Positions 1 to 6,627 of a stretch of DNA of 64,000 nucleotides are shown piece by piece. A model generated the notes under the pieces. The model did no database searches. It was not told the origin of the DNA and was given only the letters and a program-made list of their open reading frames with translations. This stretch comes from Clostridia bacterium. Its GTDB lineage: Bacteria > Bacillota > Clostridia > Peptostreptococcales > Acidaminobacteraceae. The DNA lies in the NCBI GenBank assembly GCA_016937975.1, contig JAFGVN010000051.1:18118-82117 (forward strand), written 5' to 3'. Position 1 is the stretch's first letter; each line of letters begins with the position of its first letter. A program made the position numbers and the translations under genes.

Positions 1-184
1 CTAAATTCTCCGAAGTTAAAATTGGAATATCATACCCCGTTGTCCCAGCAATAACGATAAATAATAGAATGACTGCTGCTTGTAAAATATTGAAGCAAAT
101 AATCGTCTTAATAATGTTCTTACTTGTGGCGATGCCATAAAGAGCTACTCCTATAACAGCAATTGCAATAATTACATCAATCAT
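1..184 (-). CDS. mrpC: MrpC/MbhG (NuoK-like) antiporter subunit, 3' end outside window
   Basis: Only the first 61 codons are present; the gene runs off the left edge. The peptide starts MIDVIIAIAVIGVALYG and has two hydrophobic helices with the NuoK/MnhC-type stretch KTIICFNILQAAVILLF. Family knowledge: MrpC is a small membrane subunit of multisubunit Na+/H+ antiporters and of the sodium module of membrane-bound hydrogenases. Its ATG shares one base with the TAA of mrpB (TAATG), so the two are translationally coupled. The antiporter core subunit MrpD would be expected next, beyond the edge. Confidence 0.85.
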   Translation of the reverse strand, partial: MIDVIIAIAVIGVALYGIATSKNIIKTIICFNILQAAVILLFIVIAGTTGYDIPILTSENL

Positions 185-591
185 TAGCTATTTCCCTCCT
201 CAATAAAGACCACAAATAAAGATACAAATCCAATGGCTACTTTTAGACCAATTACTAAATTTAAAAGTACTAAAAATAATCTTCTGATTTCATATGCATA
301 AGTTAAATCAAACCAGTTTGTAAAGAAATATCCTCGTGTAAAGTAGGAGATTAAGACCATCACAGGTAAGAAAATAAACAAATACTTATCTATTTTCAAC
401 ATTTTTGAAAGGGAAAAAGGATGCTGACCTTTTATAAAATAGTACAATAAATAACTCGTAGCAATAATGACACCACCTTGGAAGCCGCCGCCTACTGAAA
501 TATCTCCATTTAATATAATATATATCCCAAACATCAGCAAGAAAGGTAAAATGATTCTACTGATGGTTATCAATATCTTTGAAAAAATCAT
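184..591 (-). CDS. mrpB: Na+/H+ antiporter subunit MrpB (MnhB domain)
   Basis: A 135-residue membrane protein with about four helices. The N-terminal signature PFLLMFGIYIILNGDISVGG followed by GFQGGVIIA is diagnostic for the MnhB domain (PF04039). It is a membrane subunit of the Mrp/Mbh cation-proton antiporter complex. The ATG at 591 is preceded by AGGTGCC and lies 9 bp after the upstream gene; the stop overlaps mrpC by one base. Order and spacing place it in one operon with the E-F-G genes. Length is normal for a stand-alone MrpB. Confidence 0.92.
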   Translation of the reverse strand: MIFSKILITISRIILPFLLMFGIYIILNGDISVGGGFQGGVIIATSYLLYYFIKGQHPFSLSKMLKIDKYLFIFLPVMVLISYFTRGYFFTNWFDLTYAYEIRRLFLVLLNLVIGLKVAIGFVSLFVVFIEEGNS

Positions 592-600
592 ATGGCACCT

Positions 601-873
601 CTATAGCATATCTTCATCTTTAATGGTCATAAAAGCAATTCCCGTTACAACAATCAACAAAAGAGAAGCCTCAAAAAACGAATCAAATAATCTGTAATCT
701 AAGTATATCGCTGTTACCAAATTCTTAGAACTGGTCTCCTCTAATCCATTTTCAACATAATAGCTTTGACTAGCCGTATTGTATAAGGTTTCATCATAAT
801 CAAAATGCAGTAGAATCTGAATCATCAACAATGTAATAAATAAAGCAACTGCGATTTTCTTGAATCTTTTCAT
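601..873 (-). CDS. MbhE-like subunit (equivalent of the MrpA C-terminal tail)
   Basis: Ninety residues: an N-terminal helix (about 8-24), a soluble segment, and a C-terminal helix ending in GIAFMTIKDED. This pattern fits the MbhE domain, the separate subunit of membrane-bound hydrogenases that corresponds to the end of MrpA in fused antiporters. It probably helps assemble the cation channel with MbhD and MrpB. It sits 8 bp downstream of the DUF4040 gene and 9 bp upstream of mrpB, so it is clearly in the operon. Assignment rests on context plus the terminal motif; similarity is weak by eye. Confidence 0.75.
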   Translation of the reverse strand: MKRFKKIAVALFITLLMIQILLHFDYDETLYNTASQSYYVENGLEETSSKNLVTAIYLDYRLFDSFFEASLLLIVVTGIAFMTIKDEDML

Positions 874-881
874 AATTTCAC

Positions 882-1412
882 CTAATCCATTGTATCGATA
901 TCTTTTGTTCTCACAACTTTAATACTTGGGTATTTTAAAGACATCTCAAGTAATTTATTCGTCATGACATTTGACTGTTTACAGGTTAAAATATAATGTT
1001 GCATTTTGGGATGATAATTTAAAATTACATCAATGTCCTGTCTTCTAAAGACACCATAAATCCCTTTTGCTTCGTCATTAAAAACATCCTCACTTTGAAC
1101 AATTTTCAATTTCAAATTCTCAATTTGACAAAAATCATATAGAAAGTCCTTTACTTCCATATGAAAGTGCCCCTGTTGCATCACCGTAAAGGTTGTTTGC
1201 TTAGATATCGCTATTAAAAAAATAAGTGGCATAAAAGCACTACCTACTGCAATCTCCGCCAATGCAACATCTGGTGCATGATTGAAAAAGTATAGACTCG
1301 CTGCAATCAAAGAAAAGCCTGAATACAAAACGACGAGAATCTTATTGTTTTTTTGAAGAACAATGCTTAATGTAATGAATAAAAGTAATACTAAAAAAAA
1401 TGTTTTAATCAT
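882..1412 (-). CDS. DUF4040/MbhD-like antiporter subunit with C-terminal extension
   Basis: I choose ATG 1412, preceded by GAGGGAGAAAAAC, rather than an upstream GTG at 1427 that lies in the mrpG end. The 176-residue product has three N-terminal helices with NHAPDVALAEIAVGSAFMPL, the hallmark of DUF4040/MbhD (the MrpA domain carrying conserved acidic residues). About 85 further residues from roughly position 90 form a soluble domain (EVKDFLYDFC to VVRTKDIDTMD) not expected in a minimal MbhD. It overlaps mrpG by 8 bp. The role is in the antiporter membrane arm; the tail's function is unknown. Confidence 0.8.
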   Translation of the reverse strand: MIKTFFLVLLLFITLSIVLQKNNKILVVLYSGFSLIAASLYFFNHAPDVALAEIAVGSAFMPLIFLIAISKQTTFTVMQQGHFHMEVKDFLYDFCQIENLKLKIVQSEDVFNDEAKGIYGVFRRQDIDVILNYHPKMQHYILTCKQSNVMTNKLLEMSLKYPSIKVVRTKDIDTMD

Positions 1413-1686
1413 GTTTTTCTCCCTCACTAAAATGAGCAGCCTGAGTTAACATGTGGTTGATCACTGGTGTAGTTAATAGTAAAAACAACCAAATTACAAT
1501 CAATCTTATGCCAATGCCATTAAAACCAGTCTTTAAGATGAGTCCAAAAATCAATAGCATCATCGCCATTGTGTCTATTAAACTGCTTGTCAGTAATTTC
1601 AACATTAAAGATTTGAATCTCAAAATACCGATGAGACCTGCTACAATAAAAAATAAAGCTAAAGCAATAAGTATATTAGCGACCAT
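1405..1686 (-). CDS. mrpG: Na+/H+ antiporter subunit MrpG (MnhG/PhaG)
   Basis: Ninety-three residues, three transmembrane helices, with GLIGILRFKSLMLKLLTSSL and the C-terminal TTPVINHMLTQAA that typify MnhG/PhaG. A small membrane subunit of the Mrp/Mbh cation antiporter. The start ATG 1686 has AGGAGGAAAGT in front. It overlaps mrpF by 11 bp upstream and the DUF4040 gene by 8 bp downstream, a tightly coupled operon. Confidence 0.9.
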   Translation of the reverse strand: MVANILIALALFFIVAGLIGILRFKSLMLKLLTSSLIDTMAMMLLIFGLILKTGFNGIGIRLIVIWLFLLLTTPVINHMLTQAAHFSEGEKHD

Positions 1687-1933
1687 ACTTTCCTCCTAAA
1701 ATAAACCTGATCATTAAAATCAATGACAGAAATCCAACAATGGAATATGTAATCGCAATATCCATCGCTAAAATTCTATTGGTCTCAACTGCATAAATGA
1801 TGACAAGCATGATAATCAGTGCCGCCACCAAATTAAGCGACAGTAATCTTTCCCACAAGTTTTGACTTTTCACGAGTTTTAGCATCATAACGAATAAACA
1901 GCATCCTATAATATACATTGCAAAATTAAGCAT
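1676..1933 (-). CDS. mrpF: Na+/H+ antiporter subunit MrpF (MnhF/PhaF)
   Basis: Eighty-five residues, three helices; the middle segment ETNRILAMDIAITYSIVGF matches the MnhF/PhaF pattern with its conserved Asp in a membrane helix. It is a small membrane subunit of the Mrp/Mbh complex. RBS AAGGAGTTTGA precedes ATG 1933, inside the 3' end of mrpE (8-bp overlap). The E-F-G order matches both mrp operons and the first three genes (A-B-C) of mbh operons. Confidence 0.92.
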   Translation of the reverse strand: MLNFAMYIIGCCLFVMMLKLVKSQNLWERLLSLNLVAALIIMLVIIYAVETNRILAMDIAITYSIVGFLSLILMIRFILGGKYGR

Positions 1934-2408
1934 TCAAACTCCTTGTAAATGGCATTTCATACTGGCTAATTTCTTTCCTTATGCTTTCCAAATCCTTTTT
2001 TTCTTCTATCATACAAGCCACAGTAATTAAATCTTCCTCTAAAGAAATTGTTACGGTTCCTGGTGTTAAAGTAATTGCATTGGCAATTAATGTATTAATC
2101 AAATCATCCTTTTGAGACAATTTATAAACTAAAACATCATAATAACTTTTGTTCTTTATAATTTTTAGAAGATGCAAAAAAGATGCTTTGATGATTCCAT
2201 GCACTACAACACCAAAAAACCAAATAAATCTTAACACTATTTTTATATCTGTAAATAAATGTGTTTGTTTAAATACGACTTTCTCTGTTAAAAATAAGAT
2301 ACTTAAACTGATCAACAACCCATAAATTAACAGTTTTAAAGACCATTCGCCATATAAGATAAACCAAAATACCAATAAGCTTACCATCAATACAAAACGT
2401 TTAATCAT
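1926..2408 (-). CDS. mrpE: Na+/H+ antiporter subunit MrpE (MnhE)
   Basis: A 160-residue protein with two or three N-terminal helices, then a cytoplasmic domain containing LIANAITLTPGTVTISLEED, the most conserved MnhE signature. Family members are required for assembly of the Mrp antiporter. It is the first gene of the operon: the preceding gene ends in a terminator at 2491-2520, and ATG 2408 follows GAGGAGAATATATTT. I could not identify a convincing sigma-A promoter in the short gap. Confidence 0.92.
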   Translation of the reverse strand: MIKRFVLMVSLLVFWFILYGEWSLKLLIYGLLISLSILFLTEKVVFKQTHLFTDIKIVLRFIWFFGVVVHGIIKASFLHLLKIIKNKSYYDVLVYKLSQKDDLINTLIANAITLTPGTVTISLEEDLITVACMIEEKKDLESIRKEISQYEMPFTRSLNA

Positions 2409-2490
2409 AAATATATTCTCCTCGTCATAAACATACCCAAATAATGGTAGTTCTAAAACAAGATTCCCCTTCTCGTAGAAGTTTCAAAAA

Positions 2491-2520
2491 AACAAAAACA
2501 GCAGGAAAATCCTACTGTTT
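2491..2520 (-). terminator. Rho-independent terminator after the DUF134 gene
   Basis: Minus strand: AAACAGTAGGA and TCCTGCTGTTT pair (one G-U) around a 3-nt loop, followed by TTGTTTTTTT. The stem starts inside the stop region of the DUF134 gene and separates it from the mrp operon. Confidence 0.85.
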
Positions 2521-2961
2521 CTTTTCACCAACTTGGCAACAATTCTTTTTACAAAACTCATCATCTTTTACACAGCGAACATTAGACGAACTACAACTTG
2601 GACAAATCCGATCGCCTTCATAATTCAGAGTAAACTTTTCTTTACAATCCAAACATTCATACTGACACAATTTAACGGTATAATTGCCACCACCAATAAT
2701 GATGCCCTTACCTTCTGTCAAAGCCAAAGCGACTTTTTTTCTTGCACTATCAATAATCAGCTGGAAGGTTTGTCTTGATACCGACATTTTTTCAGCACAT
2801 TCAGCCTGGTTCAAACCAATAATATCCTTTAAACGCATGGCTTCCAATTCTTCAACTTGCAATTGTATTGTATCTAAATCTTTTTTGGGAATACCTGCAG
2901 GTTTAAATACAGTGTGTTCCGGTAAAAATTCAATTTTTCTCCACTTCTTCGGTCTTGGCAT
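2512..2961 (-). CDS. DUF134/UPF0251 family DNA-binding protein with zinc-ribbon tail
   Basis: The product (149 aa from ATG 2961; RBS GGGAGGAATT decides the start) begins MPRPKKWRKI, the family signature. Residues about 40-90 form a sigma-like helix-turn-helix (EELEAMRLKDIIGLNQAECA then MSVSRQTFQ). The C-terminal third has two CxxC pairs (CLDC, CPSC) plus further cysteines (CVKDDEFCKKNCC), a likely metal site. Probably a metal- or redox-sensing transcription factor. It lies 95 bp downstream of the permease pair on the same strand and could regulate it; that link is inference. Confidence 0.85.
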   Translation of the reverse strand: MPRPKKWRKIEFLPEHTVFKPAGIPKKDLDTIQLQVEELEAMRLKDIIGLNQAECAEKMSVSRQTFQLIIDSARKKVALALTEGKGIIIGGGNYTVKLCQYECLDCKEKFTLNYEGDRICPSCSSSNVRCVKDDEFCKKNCCQVGEKKQ

Positions 2962-2963
2962 AA

Positions 2964-3018
2964 TTCCTCCCAATTCTACTAATTGGGTATATTATACCAT
3001 AAATCAATTAAAAACCAA
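2964..3018 (-). promoter_or_regulatory. Promoter and leader inverted repeats of the DUF134 gene
   Basis: TATAAT at 2991-2996 with TTGGTT 16 bp upstream (3013-3018). A 13-bp palindrome, GGTATA-N-TATACC (2986-2998), covers the -10. Just downstream, CCCAATT-N5-AATTGGG (2969-2987) can form a hairpin that includes the GGG of the Shine-Dalgarno sequence. Both look like autoregulatory sites; the binding factor is unknown. Confidence 0.5.
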
Positions 3019-3056
3019 TTAATTTCAACGGTTTTCTTATTTATCCTCAAAAAAGG

Positions 3057-3728
3057 TCATGTCGTAATTGCACCAACAGGACAAATACTCATTAACTGTT
3101 CATTGAAGTTATCCTCTTCATGTATTACAATTTTATCTTTTAAGACACCAAAAACATCTGGATATTTTCGAACACAAGCCTTGCACATAATACATCTCTT
3201 ATAATCAATTTTTAAACCTTGATCTTGTGGTAATTCCACCATTTTTAGTATTTTCTCCATTAGAATTGCCATGACCAAAAATGCTGCTACAGTTAAAATC
3301 CATCGTATGACCATATAGCTCACGCCCATAAACTTAATCTCATTGATTAACATAGGAACCTTAACGACTGCCCAAGCACTTAAAATAATGACAACATTTC
3401 TAATGGATGCACCCTTTTTTAGTAAGGTTTTGCATACTGGAAATGCAGCGTATATCGGACCCGCAGATAACGAACCTATTAAAAAGGAAATTAGGTATCC
3501 TTTCACGCCTGATCCATCTCCAAAATACTTCATAATAGTAGTAGTAGGTACCCAAACTTGAAGAAGTGAGGTCAGAATAAACACTGCTGGAAGAATTTGG
3601 AGCATTTCAATAAAATAATATTTGCTTGTTTTCAAAGCCAGACCTAGCATCTCAAAGTTATATAATCCTAAAATCATATAACCTAATAAAGCTAAACTTA
3701 AAATTTTATTTTTTGATAGCCATTTCAT
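3057..3728 (-). CDS. Permease (DUF318/ArsP-like half) fused to a 4Fe-4S ferredoxin domain
   Basis: 223 residues. The first roughly 165 form a membrane domain with LIGSLSAGPIYAAFPVCKTL followed by LKKGAS, typical of the DUF318/YraQ permease superfamily. The last 55 carry CIMCKACVRKYPDVF and SICPVGAI, a CxxCxxC...CP set that binds one 4Fe-4S cluster. RBS AGGTGATGAG precedes ATG 3728, which overlaps the upstream permease stop by 4 bp. The two adjacent halves probably form one transporter. Substrate is unknown; the fused ferredoxin suggests redox coupling or sensing. Confidence 0.75.
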   Translation of the reverse strand: MKWLSKNKILSLALLGYMILGLYNFEMLGLALKTSKYYFIEMLQILPAVFILTSLLQVWVPTTTIMKYFGDGSGVKGYLISFLIGSLSAGPIYAAFPVCKTLLKKGASIRNVVIILSAWAVVKVPMLINEIKFMGVSYMVIRWILTVAAFLVMAILMEKILKMVELPQDQGLKIDYKRCIMCKACVRKYPDVFGVLKDKIVIHEEDNFNEQLMSICPVGAITT

Positions 3729-4204
3729 CTCATCACCTGCCCTACTATAACTGCAATACCTATAGCAAATCCAAAGCTAAGACTATTTCTAACAATGGCA
3801 AACTTCTTACCAAAAGTCTTTGCTTCCAAAGGAAATGTTACAAATCCAACCATGGTTAAAGTCGTTAAAAAAGCTGTAAGTGTCATAATTCCTGCACCAC
3901 TGTCTCTCAGTGAACCGATTAAAGGAAATGCAACAAAGGCTGGAATTAAAGTAATTGTTCCTATTAAGGCTGAAATAATAACCGCAAATATGCCTGACTC
4001 TCCTCCAATTGTTTTTTCTATAATCTCAGGGGAAATTAGGGTTAAAACCAATCCAATAAGCAACAAAACACCTACTATATCCGATAACATACTGCCCATC
4101 ATTTTTTTTGCACCACCAAAAGCTTTTTTTGTTTTTAAAGAATCTTTCTTCAAAGAAACCAACGCCGCACCAACAGCCATCAAAATTAATATTATTGTAC
4201 TCAT
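3725..4204 (-). CDS. Permease, DUF318/ArsP-like N-terminal half
   Basis: A 159-residue membrane protein from ATG 4204 (RBS AAGAAAGGATGA). About five helices; LIGTITLIPAFVAFPLIGSL and GAGIMTLTAFLTTLTMVGF resemble the permease half of DUF318/ArsP-type transporters, which are usually about 300-350 aa with two similar halves. Here the halves are two genes overlapping by 4 bp. It is first in a two-gene operon behind a promoter overlapped by a 20-bp palindrome. Arsenical or other metalloid export is possible but not shown. Confidence 0.7.
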   Translation of the reverse strand: MSTIILILMAVGAALVSLKKDSLKTKKAFGGAKKMMGSMLSDIVGVLLLIGLVLTLISPEIIEKTIGGESGIFAVIISALIGTITLIPAFVAFPLIGSLRDSGAGIMTLTAFLTTLTMVGFVTFPLEAKTFGKKFAIVRNSLSFGFAIGIAVIVGQVMR

Positions 4205-4251
4205 ATAATCATCCTTTCTTATGTTCATAATAATGGATGATTAAAAAAAAT

Positions 4252-4278
4252 AGTGTTACTTAAGTAACACTTATTATA
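4252..4278 (-). promoter_or_regulatory. Promoter with a perfect 20-bp palindromic operator candidate
   Basis: TATAAT (4273-4278) reads toward the permease pair; the expected start of transcription is near 4266. The perfect palindrome AGTGTTACTT/AAGTAACACT (4252-4271) covers that start point, so a bound dimer would block initiation. No clear -35 is seen (TTTAGC, 17 bp upstream). The regulator is not identified. Confidence 0.6.
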
Positions 4279-4410
4279 AAAACTTCCTTCTAATGGCTAA
4301 ATATGTTTTTTTTTGGGCTAAATATACCTGAATCTTGAAAATTCGACAAAAATCGAGTATCATAAGAGTAAGAATAGATGATGTTGCACTACCAACAAAA
4401 TCCTTCGGAA

Positions 4411-4457
4411 AACTGAATAACAACTGAATAGAAAACTGAATAGAAAATTGAATAATC
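4411..4457. repeat. Four 11-12 bp imperfect tandem repeats
   Basis: Units AACTGAATAAC, AACTGAATAGAA, AACTGAATAGAA and AATTGAATAATC follow each other. They lie in the 330-bp gap between the permease operon and the EamA gene. The rest of that gap holds the permease promoter/operator on its left, the EamA terminator on its right, and no convincing gene. Confidence 0.7.
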
Positions 4458-4511
4458 AAAAGAATATTCAAGAATTGGTCCGCAACCCTTTTCTTGAGTA
4501 TTTTTTTATAC

Positions 4512-4539
4512 AAAAAAATACACTTATAAAAGTGTATTT
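4512..4539 (-). terminator. Terminator of the EamA transporter gene
   Basis: AAATACACTT and AAGTGTATTT form a perfect 10-bp stem with a 4-nt loop, followed on the minus strand by a run of seven T. Confidence 0.9.
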
Positions 4540-5395
4540 ACTCATCTTTCAAAATGGTTATTACTAAAGCAAGCAATAATAATACTGCTCCAATAACACC
4601 CTTAAATAATATTTTCTCGTGTAAAATAATTGCCGCCATTATAAGTGTAAATAATGGCTCTCCAAGAAGAATCAAACCTACACTTTCTGGTGTCGCATGC
4701 TGTTGTGCTTTTATTTGTGCATAATTGGTAAGTGCTGTCCCCAAAACACCAATAACAAGAATTGGCAAAAATGCTGCTTTTAGACCCTCGAGGTTTATAC
4801 CTTCAAAGATGATCATAAAAACAGCCGAAATAATGGTAACAACAAGCATTTGCATCCATGCCAATTGTGATTCATCTATTTGCTTTGCAGATCGATCCAA
4901 AATTAAAATATAAACGGTATAACTAAAGGCGCACAAAAGTGCCAATGCATCTCCTCTGTTAAAACCGCCACCATTCATACCTGAAATTAAATATAATCCA
5001 ACTAAAGATAACAAAACACCAAAGGTAATCCATTTATTGGGTAAGTGTCGATGAAGTATCGTTGTAACAATAGGTACAAACAGGACACTCATTGCAACAA
5101 AAAAACCAGACTTTGAAGCTGATGTAAAATATAATGACGCTATCGCAAGTGTAAATGCTAAAAAGGTTAAGATCCCAAGAATACCACCATATTTCCAATC
5201 ACTTTTACTGATTTTTTGTTTCTTGTTTCTCTGCATGAAAGTCAATACAATTAATGCAATGGCATATCTACCAAACATCAGATGAAATACAGGTAATGTT
5301 TCAGTATATAGTTTAATAATAATGGTGCTCATGGCCCATCCTGACGCCGTTATGAATAATAACAGGTCAGCTTTTCTCTTTTGTGATATGTTCAT
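4538..5395 (-). CDS. EamA/DMT-family transporter
   Basis: 285 residues with ten hydrophobic helices in two repeated five-helix EamA units, the standard drug/metabolite transporter architecture. It begins with a lysine-rich tip (MNISQKRKADLLLFITASGWA) and ends in ALVITILKDE. RBS GAGGTGGAAA precedes ATG 5395. Members export amino acids, metabolites or drugs; nothing in the sequence fixes the substrate. It is a single gene between its own terminator and the neighbouring MTHFR-like gene 39 bp upstream, with which it may be co-transcribed. Confidence 0.9.
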   Translation of the reverse strand: MNISQKRKADLLLFITASGWAMSTIIIKLYTETLPVFHLMFGRYAIALIVLTFMQRNKKQKISKSDWKYGGILGILTFLAFTLAIASLYFTSASKSGFFVAMSVLFVPIVTTILHRHLPNKWITFGVLLSLVGLYLISGMNGGGFNRGDALALLCAFSYTVYILILDRSAKQIDESQLAWMQMLVVTIISAVFMIIFEGINLEGLKAAFLPILVIGVLGTALTNYAQIKAQQHATPESVGLILLGEPLFTLIMAAIILHEKILFKGVIGAVLLLLALVITILKDE

Positions 5396-5434
5396 TTTCC
5401 ACCTCGCGACCTATTATACCACAAGGTGTCCAGC

Positions 5435-6355
5435 TTACGCCATCATGATTTTCTTAATGGATTTTGCCATTTCTACAGATGCATCAATTTCCTTTTTACT
5501 AATAGAAATACTCTCAACATTACAACCAACTGGTATTTTTTTCTTTTGAGCAAATTCCCAAATGATTTTAAAGGATTCTGTTAAAACTTCTACGGATTTT
5601 TCAACAGGATTTTCATCATTAAGTATTTCATTTTCCAACCATTTGGAGACATTAATGCCTAACCATTTCATAAAATCAATAGTCTTTTTAGAGCCACATG
5701 GTGAAATCGAAAAGATAATCGGTACCATTTCAATTGCATTGGATTGACAGTAGTAATAATAATCCGATAGAAAATTAAGTGCTGTTTCTGTATTGTAAAC
5801 CGCCTGAGAAACAAAGAATGAACAACCCTTATTCATCTTATCTATGACTCTTAAATGTTCATTTTCCTTATGAACATGTCTTTCTGGAATACATACGCCA
5901 CCTAAGGTCAAATTATTATTATGCTTTTGATACAAATCATAAGCATCTGATAAACGCATTTGAATCTCTTGAGTTTTTGAAGCTGCACCGACAAATACGG
6001 TAAAGTCATCTTTTCTCTTTGACCCATCTATCCAAGTAATCATTTCCTCAAGGGTATATTTCCCAACACAACGATAAACAATTCTAGGCACTTCCAAATC
6101 ACGTAGAAATGTCTCTGAATAAATCTTTGGATCAATGGTTTCTAAATAAGGAAAAGGTCTTTCTTCCTCTATTCTATCTTTTTCATCATGGATATCATAA
6201 AGGATTAATCCGTCAACACCTATGCTTCTAACAGCATTCAGCTGATTTTGTGAAACACGGATTACCTTTTCAATTTCTGTTTTCTTCTTTGGAGGTGTTA
6301 AACCATACAATAAAATACCTGACTTCTTTTGAATAATTTTTTCTTTTAAATTCAT
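5435..6355 (-). CDS. Methylenetetrahydrofolate reductase-like protein
   Basis: 306 residues with the MTHFR-type TIM-barrel pattern: N-terminal GLTPPKKK, a central GGVCIPERHVHKENEHL, then FFVSQAVYN and PCGSKKTIDFMKWLGI, which align in order with the MetF/MTHFR motifs ..PPK, ..G(N)xPE.H, FxxTQ..Y and P....... WLG. The enzyme family reduces 5,10-methylene- to 5-methyl-tetrahydrofolate for methionine synthesis. Several positions differ from textbook MetF (GVCIPERH, SQAVYN), so it is a divergent clade. A SAM-I riboswitch upstream independently supports a role in methionine or one-carbon metabolism. ATG 6355 follows GAGGGAAGT. Confidence 0.78.
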   Translation of the reverse strand: MNLKEKIIQKKSGILLYGLTPPKKKTEIEKVIRVSQNQLNAVRSIGVDGLILYDIHDEKDRIEEERPFPYLETIDPKIYSETFLRDLEVPRIVYRCVGKYTLEEMITWIDGSKRKDDFTVFVGAASKTQEIQMRLSDAYDLYQKHNNNLTLGGVCIPERHVHKENEHLRVIDKMNKGCSFFVSQAVYNTETALNFLSDYYYYCQSNAIEMVPIIFSISPCGSKKTIDFMKWLGINVSKWLENEILNDENPVEKSVEVLTESFKIIWEFAQKKKIPVGCNVESISISKKEIDASVEMAKSIKKIMMA

Positions 6356-6420
6356 ACTTCCCTCTTCATCTTGATCTTGTTCTCTTATCTCATAATTTTT
6401 AGCATAAATATTAACTCGAA

Positions 6421-6450
6421 AAAAATAAAACTCTTCGATAGAAGAGTTCA
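6421..6450 (-). terminator. Riboswitch-controlled terminator
   Basis: AACTCTTC and GAAGAGTT form an 8-bp stem with a 4-nt TATC loop, then TTTATTTTTTT. It lies directly after the SAM-I aptamer and before the MTHFR-like gene, so SAM binding should favour it and stop transcription. Confidence 0.92.
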
Positions 6451-6458
6451 GTAAGTTT

Positions 6459-6558
6459 TCTTTCTCATCTACCGGTTAATACCGCTGGATTTAGCACCAT
6501 ACATTTAATGCTGGTTGCTGGATTTCATAGGGCCAGTCCCTCCATCACTCTGGATAAG
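6459..6558 (-). ncRNA. SAM-I (S-box) riboswitch
   Basis: Minus strand shows the S-box core in order: CTTATCCAGAG, TGGAGGGACTGGCCC, ATGAAATCCAGCAACC, GGTGCTAAATCCAGC and closing GATGAGAAAG. The P1 strands CTTATC/GATGAG pair. The aptamer sits between a near-consensus promoter and an intrinsic terminator, the normal arrangement for repression by S-adenosylmethionine. Confidence 0.97.
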
Positions 6559-6575
6559 ATTTATAAATTGTATTT

Positions 6576-6604
6576 AGTATAACGAGAATCAAATCATCTG
6601 TCAA
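6576..6604 (-). promoter_or_regulatory. Promoter of the SAM-riboswitch transcript
   Basis: TTGACA (6599-6604), 17-bp spacer, TATACT (6576-6581): a near-perfect sigma-A promoter, with the start of transcription expected about 10 bp before the aptamer. Confidence 0.92.
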
Positions 6605-6627
6605 TAAATATTGATGAAAAAGCATAA

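Noticed and set aside
4274..4513. 79-codon reading frame on the minus strand
   Set aside because: Begins with a TTG inside the EamA terminator, has no RBS, runs through tandem repeats and ends in the -10 of the permease promoter.
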